This document shows, in pieces, positions 1-8,299 of a stretch of 64,000 nucleotides of DNA; the stretch's first letter is position 1; every line of letters starts with the position of its first letter. The translations under genes were made by a program, and so were the position numbers. The DNA comes from Candidatus Villigracilis propinquus (GTDB lineage Bacteria; Chloroflexota; Anaerolineae; Anaerolineales; Villigracilaceae). Location: the NCBI GenBank assembly GCA_016714565.1, contig JADKDM010000007.1, positions 124,001 through 188,000 of the forward strand. The letters are read 5' to 3'. The notes under the pieces are model-generated. The model did not search any database, was not told the origin of the DNA, and saw nothing but the letters and a program-made list of their open reading frames with translations.

Positions 1-42
1 TGCTTGCATGAATAATTCCTTGTTTTGTGACCATAGATGATG

Positions 43-87
43 GACAACGGACCACAAAAAATGGTCAATGGTCTATCGTCCGTTGTC
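43..87. repeat. short palindromic spacer repeat (ATGGTC type)
   Basis: Arms GACAACGGAC (43-52) and GTCCGTTGTC (78-87) form a 10-bp perfect inverted repeat around a spacer with ATGGTC repeats. A related sequence lies at 11698-11747. It follows the end of cimA and could act as a terminator, but it has no T-run. The rest of 1-92 holds nothing I recognise. Confidence 0.6.
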
Positions 88-92
88 AGAAT

Positions 93-1649
93 TTAGTGAG
101 CCACCATCAACCCATACTCAAAAGAGTCTGCGAGGGCGCGCCATGAGGCTTCAATGATGTTTGCGCTTGCACCGACGGTGCTCCAGCGGCTGGTAGTGTT
201 GCGGGTATCGATCAATACGCGGGTAATGGCTTCGGTGCCGTGGTCTGAATCCAGAATGCGGACTTTGTAATCAGAAAGATGGAAATTCGCGATCTGCGGA
301 TAATAGCTGACCAGCGCTTTTCGCAAGGCATTGTCCATCGCGTTGACGGGGCCATTGCCTTCCGCAGCAGTGTGCAACAACTCGCCCTGCACGCGGACTT
401 TCACCATCGCTTCGGCGAAGATGCCGCGTCCCTGACGATGCTCGACATTGACGAAAAAGTCCACGAGTTCGAAGGGCGCTTTGTAGCCATATTCCTGACG
501 CTTCAACATCATGGTCACAGATGCCTCAGCCGCTTCAAAAGAGAAGCCGCGAGATTCAAGTTCCTTGATGTCATTAAGCACGCCAACGACTTCTTCACCT
601 TCCACTTCCACGCCGTGTTCTTCGGCTTTGCTGAGCAGGTTTCCGCGACCAGAAAGGTCGGAGACGACCACGCGCATTTTGTTGCCGATCTTTTCTGGCT
701 CCACATGCTGATAGGACTGCGCGCTGCGTCTCATGGCTGCAACGTGTACGCCGCCTTTGTGCGCAAAAGCAGATTTGCCTACGAAAGGCAAATGCTCATC
801 AGGGGTGATATTTGCCACTTCCGCTACAAAATGAGAGAGATCATATAAGTGCTCAAGTTTTCCTGCGGGCAAGCATTGATAGCCCATCTTGAGTTCGAGG
901 TCTGCCATGATGGAAATCAAATTGGCATTACCGCAACGCTCCCCTACTCCGTTGATCGTGCCCTGCACCTGAATTGCGCCTTCACGCACCGCCATCAACG
1001 AATTGATCACGGCACAGTCGCCATCGTTATGGGTGTGGATTCCAAACGAATGATTCAGCGCAGGCTTCAACTCGCGGACGATGCTCTCCACTTCCCACGG
1101 CAAGGTGCCGCCGTTGGTGTCACACAGGACAACTGTCTCTGCACCGCCACGGACTGCGGCTCGCAAAGTCTCAAGCGCGTAGGATGAATCCGCTTTGTAG
1201 CCGTCGAAGAAATGCTCGGCATCGTAGATGACGCGCTTGCCGTTAGCTTTGAGATAGGCGACCGATTGCTCGATGATACGCAGGTTATCATCATTTGTGG
1301 TAAGCAAAACTTCCTTGACGTGCAACGTCCACGTCTTGCCAAAAATGGTGCAGACGGGCGTTTTCGAATCAAGCAGGGCTTTGATGTTGGCATCGTCTTC
1401 GGGGCCGCCTTTGACGCGGCAGGTGGAACCGAATGCAGTAATAAGCGCATGTTTCCATTGCATATCACGGGCGCGTTCAAAGAACTCAACGTCTTTTGGA
1501 TTCGAGCCCGGCCAGCCGCCTTCTATGAAGGCAACGCCAAGCTCATCCAGCTTTTGCGCAACACGGACTTTGTCATTCGCCGAAAGATTAAAGCCTTCGG
1601 ATTGTGTCCCGTCGCGGAGGGTGGTGTCATACACTTGAATTTTATTCAT
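93..1649 (-). CDS. cimA: (R)-citramalate synthase
   Basis: Condenses pyruvate with acetyl-CoA to citramalate, the entry to 2-oxobutyrate and isoleucine independent of threonine deaminase. The N-terminus has the DTTLRDGTQSEGF signature of the DRE-TIM metallolyase family, followed by HTHNDGD and GVGERCGNANL. The C-terminal part after about residue 370 fits the LeuA-type regulatory domain. The length, 518 aa, is normal for CimA. I chose the ATG at 1649 (MNKIQVYD); an open frame extends 20 codons upstream, but that part is repeat sequence. It is the last gene of the ilv-leu operon, 63 nt after leuD. CimA rather than homocitrate synthase is favoured by the motif form and the ilv/leu context. Confidence 0.9.
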   Translation of the reverse strand: MNKIQVYDTTLRDGTQSEGFNLSANDKVRVAQKLDELGVAFIEGGWPGSNPKDVEFFERARDMQWKHALITAFGSTCRVKGGPEDDANIKALLDSKTPVCTIFGKTWTLHVKEVLLTTNDDNLRIIEQSVAYLKANGKRVIYDAEHFFDGYKADSSYALETLRAAVRGGAETVVLCDTNGGTLPWEVESIVRELKPALNHSFGIHTHNDGDCAVINSLMAVREGAIQVQGTINGVGERCGNANLISIMADLELKMGYQCLPAGKLEHLYDLSHFVAEVANITPDEHLPFVGKSAFAHKGGVHVAAMRRSAQSYQHVEPEKIGNKMRVVVSDLSGRGNLLSKAEEHGVEVEGEEVVGVLNDIKELESRGFSFEAAEASVTMMLKRQEYGYKAPFELVDFFVNVEHRQGRGIFAEAMVKVRVQGELLHTAAEGNGPVNAMDNALRKALVSYYPQIANFHLSDYKVRILDSDHGTEAITRVLIDTRNTTSRWSTVGASANIIEASWRALADSFEYGLMVAH

Positions 1650-1662
1650 GAATAGTCCAAAC

Positions 1663-1722
1663 CAAATGATGAATGCAGAATGATGAATATTGAATTCCGC
1701 ATTCATCATTCATCATTTTGCA
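1663..1722. repeat. ATGATGAATGCAGAAT-type spacer repeat
   Basis: An AATGATGAATGCAGAATGAT unit faces an inverted CATTCATCATTCATCATT unit, giving a palindromic spacer between leuD and cimA. The same word family recurs at about 9997, 13072, 16189, 24787, 25197 and 27538. Here it supplies the last codons of leuD. Confidence 0.65.
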
Positions 1723-2294
1723 TTCTCGAATGCCGCGATGTCTTTTTCAAAACCCATGATGTAGCCGAGTTCATCCACACCGTTCAACAGACAAGTTTTA
1801 TTGAACGAGTCGATCGGGAAGGTGACTGAACCTCCAGGGAAGGATAATGTCTGGGTGGCCAGATCAACTGTCAGTTCGGCACGAGGCGCTTCTTCCGCTA
1901 GATCAAAGAGCATCTTGTGAGTCGCGTCATCCACGATGATGGGGATCAATCCATTCTTCAAAGAATTGTTGCGGAAGATGTCTGCGAAGGATGTGCTGAT
2001 GACGGCGCGGAAGCCGAAGGCAGTGAGCGCCCAGGGAGCGTGTTCGCGGCTCGAACCGCACCCGAAGTTGTCACCTGCCAATAGAATTTGGCAGCCAGCT
2101 GCTTCAGGTTTGTTGATGATGAAATCCTTGTTCGGAGATTTGTCATCGTTGTAGCGCCAGTTGAAGAAGAGCGCATCGGCGAGGCCGTTCTTGTCGGTGA
2201 CTTTCAAAAACTGCGCGGGGATGATCTGATCCGTGTCAATGTCATTGACGGGAACAGGCATGACGCGGGAGGTAAGGGTTGTGAAATTTGCCAT
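1713..2294 (-). CDS. leuD: 3-isopropylmalate dehydratase small subunit
   Basis: Forms the swivel domain of isopropylmalate isomerase with LeuC, in the second step of leucine synthesis; with CimA it also serves citramalate conversion. Typical features are VNDIDTDQIIPAQFLK near the N-terminus and GDNFGCGSSREHAPWAL. The length, 193 aa, is usual for bacterial LeuD. I chose the ATG at 2294 (MANFTTL); the open frame runs upstream into the methyltransferase gene without good cause. It is separated from its partner leuC by a methyltransferase gene, which is unusual. Its C-terminal FENAK is encoded at the edge of the spacer repeat. Confidence 0.92.
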   Translation of the reverse strand: MANFTTLTSRVMPVPVNDIDTDQIIPAQFLKVTDKNGLADALFFNWRYNDDKSPNKDFIINKPEAAGCQILLAGDNFGCGSSREHAPWALTAFGFRAVISTSFADIFRNNSLKNGLIPIIVDDATHKMLFDLAEEAPRAELTVDLATQTLSFPGGSVTFPIDSFNKTCLLNGVDELGYIMGFEKDIAAFENAK

Positions 2295-2322
2295 AGTTTT
2301 TCCAATTCTGTATTTATATTTA

Positions 2323-3051
2323 TTAGTTTGGACGGCGTCCGCCGAAGACAGCGAGTTCGTACACGCGGAAGTAACAATCCACTTCCTCGTAGCCGATCTC
2401 ACGCAGCCATTCGCATTGTATGCTGACAGACAAAAGAATATTTGAATCTTTATCAGGGCGGTTCATAAAAGTATCGGCCACTTCCTGTCGTGTTTTCGTG
2501 CCACCATTTTTCTTTTCCATGTCATACCAGGAATCAATGATGTGTTTATTGAACAGATCAATTGCAAGTTTCGATTCGGCGGCGATATGTTCAATATTGA
2601 TAAACCATCCACCGGGTTCGAGAAGAGAAAATATCTCTTCATAGATAGGCCGTTTGCGCACATCGGGTTGATGATGAATGGAATACCCGGAAACAACGGC
2701 ATCAAACAGGCCATGAGGCTTCATGCTGTTTATCCAATCGGTTTCGCCGTAATCAAGGTTTTTAAATACCAGTTGGCCTGCATAATCCTTCAATTGAAGG
2801 CGTGCCTGGTCTAACATGGGCTCGGAAAAATCTGCAAGTACGCCACGCGCGGATGGATAGGCTCCCAAAATAGCAGCGCCAAGGATGCCATCTCCACAGC
2901 CGAGATCGAGAAAGTTTTGAATGGGCGTTTCGCTTGATCCAAGAATCGAAATCATGATGCCGATCTGTTCCTGTGCCAACGGGATAGCGGCGCGTGAAGA
3001 CAGGAAACGATTTACGATTGCAGGGAGTTTCCAAACTTCGTCAGTGGCCAT
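2323..3051 (-). CDS. class I SAM-dependent methyltransferase inserted between leuC and leuD
   Basis: 242 aa with a Rossmann-type SAM site: motif I NFLDLGCGDGILG at about residues 45-57, an acidic residue in VLADFSEPML, and DAVVSGYSIHHQ in the motif IV region. It resembles the methyltransferase type 11/12 group, but the substrate cannot be read from the sequence. It starts 1 nt after the leuC stop and ends 28 nt before leuD, so it must be transcribed with the leucine genes. No step of leucine or isoleucine synthesis needs a methyltransferase. It may modify an unrelated metabolite or have been captured by chance. Confidence 0.85.
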   Translation of the reverse strand: MATDEVWKLPAIVNRFLSSRAAIPLAQEQIGIMISILGSSETPIQNFLDLGCGDGILGAAILGAYPSARGVLADFSEPMLDQARLQLKDYAGQLVFKNLDYGETDWINSMKPHGLFDAVVSGYSIHHQPDVRKRPIYEEIFSLLEPGGWFINIEHIAAESKLAIDLFNKHIIDSWYDMEKKNGGTKTRQEVADTFMNRPDKDSNILLSVSIQCEWLREIGYEEVDCYFRVYELAVFGGRRPN

Positions 3052-3052
3052 G

Positions 3053-4456
3053 TTAGCTCAAGGCAGTTCGTGGGTCAGTGACAACACCGCTCAAGGCTGT
3101 GGCAGCAGCAGTGATGGGACTTGCAAGGAAAGTACGCCCACCTTTGCCCTGGCGACCTTCAAAGTTGCGATTGCTGGTGGAGACAGCGTATTGACCGGGT
3201 TGCAATTGATCGCCATTCATTGCGATACACATTGAACAACCTGCTTCGCGCCATTCTGCACCTGCTTCTTTGAATATCTTATCGAGGCCTTCCTGCTCGG
3301 CTTGCTTCTTTACATCTTGTGAACCAGGCACAACCATGACGCGGGTGCTTTCGGAAACTTTGCGTCCCTTGAGCATTGCGGCGGCGAGACGCAGATCGGA
3401 GATGCGCGAGTTGGTGCAGGAGCCGATGAAGACCACGTCCACTTTTTTGCCGAGGAGGGATTGACCCGGCTGCAAGCCCATGTAATTCAATGCTTTTTCA
3501 AACGCGGCTTTTTGGGAAGGTTCGGTGAATGATTCAGTCGTGGGGACGCGATCTGTGATCTTCATGCCCATACCGGGATTCGTTCCATAGGTGATCATCG
3601 GTTCGAGGTCAGCCGCATTGAGCGTGATGGACTTGTCGTAAACTGCGCCTTCGTCACTGGGCAATGTTTTCCAGTAGGCAACGGCCTTATCCCAATCCGC
3701 GCCTTGGGGGGCGAACTCGCGGCCTTTGAGATATTCAAAGGTGACTTCATCGGGGGCGATCATGCCTGCGCGTGCGCCGCCTTCAATGGACATATTGCAG
3801 ATGGTCATGCGCTGTTCCATTGTCAGCCTACGGATGGCTTCGCCAGTGAACTCGAAGACATGTCCCGTTCCCCCACCGACACCGATGCGGGCGATGAGCG
3901 CGAGGATGATGTCTTTGGCGGAAACGCCTTCGGCAAGTTTGCCTTCCACGCGGACTTCGTACGTCTTGGGCTTCTTCTGCAAGAGACATTGCGAGGCGAG
4001 CACATGCTCCACTTCGGAGGTACCGATGCCGAAAGCCAGCGCGCCGAATGCACCATGCGTGGCAGTGTGACTGTCGCCGCAGACGATGGTCATGCCGGGC
4101 TGGGTGCGCCCGAGTTCGGGGCCAATCACGTGGACGATACCGCGGTGCGGGCTGGTCATGCCGTGCAAAGTAATTCCGAATTCAGCGGCGTTGGTTTCCA
4201 TCTGCTTGATCTGCGCGGCGGCCATTGCATCTGCAATTGGAACCTCTATCGGCGTGGTGGGAATCGAGTGATCCATCGTAGCCAATGTTTTATCAGGGCG
4301 GCGGACTTTCAGCCCGCGCTGGCGCAGGCCCGTAAAGGCTTGCGGGGATGTGACTTCATGCACGAGGTGCAGGTCAATGTAGAGAATGGCGGGAGATTCA
4401 GGTTGTTCTGCAACAACGTGCGTTTCCCAAATTTTGTCAAAGAGAGTTTTTGGCAT
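3053..4456 (-). CDS. leuC: 3-isopropylmalate dehydratase large subunit
   Basis: The [4Fe-4S] aconitase-fold subunit that pairs with LeuD to interconvert 2- and 3-isopropylmalate. Cluster-binding cysteines appear in FIGSCTNSRISDLR and AGCSMCIAMN; the N-terminus MPKTLFDKIWETHVV is typical of bacterial LeuC. The length is 467 aa, as expected for the bacterial type rather than the shorter archaeal HacA type. It lies 25 nt downstream of a 47-codon ORF. Confidence 0.94.
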   Translation of the reverse strand: MPKTLFDKIWETHVVAEQPESPAILYIDLHLVHEVTSPQAFTGLRQRGLKVRRPDKTLATMDHSIPTTPIEVPIADAMAAAQIKQMETNAAEFGITLHGMTSPHRGIVHVIGPELGRTQPGMTIVCGDSHTATHGAFGALAFGIGTSEVEHVLASQCLLQKKPKTYEVRVEGKLAEGVSAKDIILALIARIGVGGGTGHVFEFTGEAIRRLTMEQRMTICNMSIEGGARAGMIAPDEVTFEYLKGREFAPQGADWDKAVAYWKTLPSDEGAVYDKSITLNAADLEPMITYGTNPGMGMKITDRVPTTESFTEPSQKAAFEKALNYMGLQPGQSLLGKKVDVVFIGSCTNSRISDLRLAAAMLKGRKVSESTRVMVVPGSQDVKKQAEQEGLDKIFKEAGAEWREAGCSMCIAMNGDQLQPGQYAVSTSNRNFEGRQGKGGRTFLASPITAAATALSGVVTDPRTALS

Positions 4457-4481
4457 AGGTATCTTTTTTACGTTTTACGAA

Positions 4482-4625
4482 TTAGCAGGATTCGCTTTCA
4501 GCTGAATCGGCTGCGTCAGGAACAGAATCAGTTTTCGGCGCGGAAAGAAACGCGCTCATGTCCCATCCAGAGGGGATGGTTTGCGGTTCAGGGAATGGAT
4601 CTCTTTCTTCATATTGAGTAGTCAT
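4482..4625 (-). CDS. small 47-aa protein within the leu operon
   Basis: A short open frame between leuA and leuC starts at 4625 with a strong Shine-Dalgarno (AAAGGAGAAAACC before ATG). The product begins MTTQYEERDPFPEPQT, contains WDMSAFLSAP and ends in an acidic AESESC. I recognise no family and see no membrane segment. The good ribosome site and fit between the flanking genes argue that it is real. Because it is acidic and proline-rich it is probably disordered. It is not a BCAA-rich leader. Confidence 0.6.
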   Translation of the reverse strand: MTTQYEERDPFPEPQTIPSGWDMSAFLSAPKTDSVPDAADSAESESC

Positions 4626-4650
4626 GGTTTTCTCCTTTGTATAAAACACT

Positions 4651-4693
4651 GGTGGTTGAGTAGGCGGTGCTTGTCCGCCGTATCGAAACCACC
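4651..4693. repeat. TTGAGTAG / CGTATCGAAACC palindromic repeat
   Basis: GGTGGTTGAGTAG, a short GC-rich hairpin, then CGTATCGAAACCACC. The outer arms GGTGGTT and AACCACC pair, and the inner GGCGG and CCGCC pair. It ends just before leuA stops. Other copies lie at 7488-7538, 7577-7618, 35601-35650 and 35695-35740. Confidence 0.75.
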
Positions 4694-4696
4694 TTA

Positions 4697-6334
4697 TTAC
4701 CCAAGCATCACGCCGAAGTCATCTCTTGCTTTTCCAGTGCCTTCGGTTTGCGCGATGATGAGTTTGTTCATGGCATTGATATAGGCTTTGGCGCTCGCAA
4801 CAATAATGTCTGAGTCTGCGCCGTGGCCGCCGTACACGCGGGAGTATTCCACTTCGCTTTGCGCATCCATTGTGAAGGAACCTTTCTCGCTTTGAATGCG
4901 GACGGTGACTTCACCCAATGCGTCGATACCTTCAGTGATAGCGTGAACGCTGAACTCAAGCAAGGTGATGGGAACGTTTACGATCTCATCAATGGCCTTG
5001 TAGGTTGCATCCACGGGGCCAGTGCCGATGGCAGCCTTCGTATGAATAATTCCATCAGGCCCGCGCAAGCGGACAGTTGCGGTGGGCATGCCCATCGTTC
5101 CGCAGGTCACCTGCATTCCGCTCAACAGGTAAACATCACGCGGCTTATAAAACTCGTCCGCGATCAGCGCTTCGAGATCAAGATCGGTGATGACCTTCTT
5201 GCGGTCGGCCAATTCTTTGAAACGGCCAAAAGCCTTATCGAGTTCCACATCATCAAGCGAGTGACCCATCTCAGCGAGGCGGCTGCGCAGCGCATGACGG
5301 CCGGAATGTTTGCCGAGCACGAGATTGGTCTGGCTCACGCCCACATCTTCGGGGCGCATGATCTCATAGGTGGTCTGGTGCTTCAACATTCCATCCTGAT
5401 GAATGCCCGCTTCGTGCGCGAAGGCATTCGAGCCAACGATGGCCTTATTCGGCTGCACAACGATGCCCGTGTAATTGCTGACGAGTTTGCTGATGCGTGA
5501 AAGCTGCTGTGTTTCAATTCCCGTTTCCAAATTGAAAATTGGCTGGCGGGTTTTCAAGGTCATCACAACTTCTTCAAGCGAGGTATTTCCCGCGCGTTCA
5601 CCAATGCCGTTGATGGTCACTTCAGCCTGACGCGCACCTGCGCGAATACCTGCCAGCGTATTGGCAGTTGCCATGCCAAGATCATCATGACAATGCACCG
5701 ACACGGTAATGCCGTCGTGCATGCCGGGCGTATTCTTGATAATGCCGTCGATCAAGTTGTGAAATTCATCGGGCGTGGTGTAGCCCACGGTATCGGGGAT
5801 GTTCAACGTAGTTGCGCCAGATTTGATCGCCTCGCCCAAAACCACATACAGAAATTCCGGTTCAGAACGGCCAGCATCTTCGGGACTGAATTCCACATCT
5901 GCACACAAGGTCCTTGCATACGCGACCATCTCCGAAACACGCTGGATCACATCTTCAGGATCCATCTTCAACTTATGCTTCATATGGATCGCAGACGTGG
6001 CGAGGAAGGTATGAATGCGCGGCTTCTTTGCGCCTTGAACGGCTTCCCATGCTTTATCAATGTCAGCCTTATTCGCACGCGCCAATCCTGCGATAATGGG
6101 GACTTTCGCTTCTGACTCCGCGTTGGCAGGGTTGCCCACTTCAAGAGCAATTCGTCTGACAGCTTCCAGATCATCCGGCGAAGCCGCAGGGAATCCAGCT
6201 TCAATAATGTCCACACCAAGGCGCGCGAGGTTGTGCGCCACTTCCAGCTTTTCAGCCGAAGTCATCGTCGCGCCCGGGGATTGTTCGCCGTCTCTTAATG
6301 TTGTATCAAAGATTTTGACGTAGTTGTTTGCCAT
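4697..6334 (-). CDS. leuA: 2-isopropylmalate synthase
   Basis: Condenses 2-ketoisovalerate with acetyl-CoA, the committed step to leucine. Motifs: DTTLRDGEQSPGATM near the N-terminus, SVHCHDDLGMATAN (metal-binding HxH) and NGIGERAGNTSLEE. The C-terminal ~140 residues match the LeuA allosteric domain for leucine feedback. It has 545 aa, slightly longer than the usual 510-520. It starts with MANNYVKIFD at 6334 after AAAGGAAGGCTAC. CimA elsewhere in the operon is a clear paralogue; this copy's EQSPG motif and operon position mark it as LeuA. Confidence 0.93.
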   Translation of the reverse strand: MANNYVKIFDTTLRDGEQSPGATMTSAEKLEVAHNLARLGVDIIEAGFPAASPDDLEAVRRIALEVGNPANAESEAKVPIIAGLARANKADIDKAWEAVQGAKKPRIHTFLATSAIHMKHKLKMDPEDVIQRVSEMVAYARTLCADVEFSPEDAGRSEPEFLYVVLGEAIKSGATTLNIPDTVGYTTPDEFHNLIDGIIKNTPGMHDGITVSVHCHDDLGMATANTLAGIRAGARQAEVTINGIGERAGNTSLEEVVMTLKTRQPIFNLETGIETQQLSRISKLVSNYTGIVVQPNKAIVGSNAFAHEAGIHQDGMLKHQTTYEIMRPEDVGVSQTNLVLGKHSGRHALRSRLAEMGHSLDDVELDKAFGRFKELADRKKVITDLDLEALIADEFYKPRDVYLLSGMQVTCGTMGMPTATVRLRGPDGIIHTKAAIGTGPVDATYKAIDEIVNVPITLLEFSVHAITEGIDALGEVTVRIQSEKGSFTMDAQSEVEYSRVYGGHGADSDIIVASAKAYINAMNKLIIAQTEGTGKARDDFGVMLG

Positions 6335-6349
6335 GTAGCCTTCCTTTCA

Positions 6350-6392
6350 GTAAATAGTAATTGGTGCATGGTAATCACCAATTACTATTTAC
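6350..6392. repeat. 17-bp perfect inverted repeat (TAGTAATTGG type)
   Basis: Arms at 6350-6366 and 6376-6392 are perfectly complementary over 17 bp with a 9-nt loop. It fills the ilvC-leuA spacer. Related words (TAGTAATCAG, CACCAATCGCCAATTACC) occur around 55943-56055. Confidence 0.7.
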
Positions 6393-6403
6393 CAATTACC
6401 GAA

Positions 6404-7456
6404 TTACTTCTTCCAATTCTCAGGGCGTAACGAACGGACAGCGGCACCAGCGCGCCACATTTCAGAGTCACGAATGGCAGCAAGTTCCACTTCAAGTTTT
6501 GCGCGGTAATCTGGCTGGCTGTTGGCTTCGAGAGTAATGCGGGCTTCGTTGCCGGTGACTACGCTTTCATACAAATCCTTGAAAACAGGGGCTGTCGCAT
6601 CGCGGAATTTGTCCTTCCAATCCAACGCGCCGCGCTGGGCAGTGGTGGAGCAGTTCGCATACATCCAGTCCATGCCGTTCTTGCCGACAAGACGAATCAA
6701 AGATTGTGTAAGTTCTTCCACAGTTTCATTGAAGGCTTCAGATGGAGAATGTCCATTCTTGCGGAGTTCGTTGTACTGCGCTTCCATCACACCCGCGAGA
6801 GCGCCCATCAAAATACCGCGTTCACCTGTCAGGTCGGAATGGACTTCATTTTCAAAAGTGGTGGAGAATAAATATCCAGCGCCAATGGCGATACCCAACG
6901 CAATCGTGCGTTCCTTGGCGCGGCCTGTCGCATCCTGATGGACGGCGAAGCTAGCATTGATGCCCGAGCCTTCGAGGAAATTATCGCGAACGCTGCGGCC
7001 GGAACCCTTGGGCGCCACCAAAGCCACATCCACATGTGGAGGAGGAATGACACCAGTCTGATCTTTGAACGCAATTGAAAATCCGTGGGAGAAGTAGAGC
7101 ATATCCCCTTCATTGAGATGTTCTACGATGCTCGGCCACTGGGAGCGCTGACCAGCGTCCGAAAGCAGGTATTGAACAACGGTACCGCGTTCGGTAGCTT
7201 CTTCCACATTGAAAAGAGTCTTGCCGGGAACCCAACCGTCAGCAATGGCCTTATCCCAATTGGATGTGCCTTCGCGCTGACCGACGATTACGTTAATGCC
7301 ATTGTCGCGCATATTCATCGCCTGCGCTGGGCCTTGCACGCCGTAGCCGAGGACAGCCACAACTTCATTCTTCAAAACTTCACGAGCCTTATCGAGCGAA
7401 AACTCGTCGCGTGTTACCACTTCTTCTACTGTGCCGCCAAAATCGATCTTTGCCAT
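6404..7456 (-). CDS. ilvC: ketol-acid reductoisomerase
   Basis: Converts acetolactate or acetohydroxybutyrate to dihydroxy acids with NAD(P)H and Mg2+. The Rossmann motif is VVAVLGYGVQGPAQAMNMRD; metal-binding residues sit in the SDLTGERGILMG and NETVEELTQS regions. It has 350 aa, longer than the common ~335-aa class I form; the GYGVQGPAQ and YANCSTTAQRGALDW segments recall the Bacteroidota-like branch (from memory). I chose the ATG at 7456, preceded by AAGGAGAACAGTAATC. An upstream open extension is palindromic spacer and was rejected. Confidence 0.94.
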   Translation of the reverse strand: MAKIDFGGTVEEVVTRDEFSLDKAREVLKNEVVAVLGYGVQGPAQAMNMRDNGINVIVGQREGTSNWDKAIADGWVPGKTLFNVEEATERGTVVQYLLSDAGQRSQWPSIVEHLNEGDMLYFSHGFSIAFKDQTGVIPPPHVDVALVAPKGSGRSVRDNFLEGSGINASFAVHQDATGRAKERTIALGIAIGAGYLFSTTFENEVHSDLTGERGILMGALAGVMEAQYNELRKNGHSPSEAFNETVEELTQSLIRLVGKNGMDWMYANCSTTAQRGALDWKDKFRDATAPVFKDLYESVVTGNEARITLEANSQPDYRAKLEVELAAIRDSEMWRAGAAVRSLRPENWKK

Positions 7457-7487
7457 GATTACTGTTCTCCTTAAGGTTTTTTGTGTC

Positions 7488-7618
7488 GGTGGTTGAGTAG
7501 CCCTGAGCGTTTGTTGCGAAGGGCGTATCGAAACCACCAGTGTTTACAATTTACTTTATGTTTGCCATGCATACGATGGTCTCGATACGCCCCGAAGAAC
7601 ACGGGGCTACTCGACCAT
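7488..7618. repeat. REPIN-like pair of inverted TTGAGTAG repeats
   Basis: One copy (7488-7538) reads GGTGGTTGAGTAG...CGTATCGAAACCACC. A second (7577-7618) is inverted: TGGTCTCGATACG...CTACTCGACCA. They are separated by 38 nt and fill the ilvN-ilvC spacer. The same head-to-head arrangement occurs at 35601-35740. Confidence 0.75.
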
Positions 7619-7631
7619 CAGATTAATTTCC

Positions 7632-8192
7632 TTACGGCGCCATTTCCGCCATTTCAGAAACATCTTCATACCGATTGCCATTCACCCCGGGGACGCGGCG
7701 CACGCCGTCATTCACGCCGCGGGTCATTGCGACCTGTCCCGTGCGAACCATTTCCACGATCCCCAGCGGACGCAGGAGTTCGATCATGCCTTCGATCTTG
7801 TCCTCGGTGCCGGTAATCTCCACGATGACCGAATCAGCCGCCACGTCCACGATGTGAGCGCGGAAGATTTCCGCGAGGCCGTTTACTTCGGCGCGTTTCT
7901 CGGGGCCGACCTTTATTTTGATCAGAGCCAGATCACGGGTTACCGAAGGTTGATTCGTGACATCCTGCACGTCAATCACGTTGACCAGCTTGTACAGATT
8001 CGCTTCGATCTTGTGTGCATCCATATCGCCGTTGGGGCAATTCACGACCACGGTCATGCGCGAGACTTCAGGGTCTTCCGTCCGCCCCACCGCGAGGGAT
8101 TCAATATTGAAATTACGGCGGCGAAACAGCGAAGCAACGCGGTTCAACACGCCAGGTTTATTTTCCACTAATGCAATGAAGGTGTAGTTCAT
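7632..8192 (-). CDS. ilvN: acetolactate synthase small (regulatory) subunit
   Basis: Regulatory partner of IlvB carrying valine feedback. The N-terminal ACT domain begins YTFIALVENKPGVLNRVASL, with NFNIESLAVG; a second ACT-like half follows after residue 80 (RDLALIKIKVGPEKRAEV). It has 186 aa, slightly longer than many IlvH proteins (~165) owing to a C-terminal tail. It starts at 8192 after AAGGAGAATCGA. It lies directly between ilvB and ilvC, as expected. Confidence 0.93.
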   Translation of the reverse strand: MNYTFIALVENKPGVLNRVASLFRRRNFNIESLAVGRTEDPEVSRMTVVVNCPNGDMDAHKIEANLYKLVNVIDVQDVTNQPSVTRDLALIKIKVGPEKRAEVNGLAEIFRAHIVDVAADSVIVEITGTEDKIEGMIELLRPLGIVEMVRTGQVAMTRGVNDGVRRVPGVNGNRYEDVSEMAEMAP

Positions 8193-8206
8193 TCGATTCT
8201 CCTTAT

Positions 8207-8298
8207 GTCGTTGCGAGGAGGGTGTTCTTCCCGACGAAGCAACCTCTTGTTACGTGAAGATTGCTTCGGGCAAAGTTCAAGAGCGCCCTCGCAATGAC
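8207..8298. repeat. GTCATTGCGAGG long palindromic repeat
   Basis: The outer ends GTCGTTGCGAGG and CCCTCGCAATGAC are complementary, and inner CGAAGCAA and TTGCTTCG words also pair. The repeat makes up nearly all of the ilvB-ilvN spacer. A second copy, 18699-18794, occupies the argG-argH spacer. Similar GTCATTGCGAGG elements are widespread in unrelated bacteria. Confidence 0.75.
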
Positions 8299-8299
8299 A

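Noticed and set aside
3704..4621. A 305-codon open frame on the plus strand opposite leuC
   Set aside because: It mirrors leuC, which has full family motifs; the antisense product has no recognisable domain and no ribosome site.
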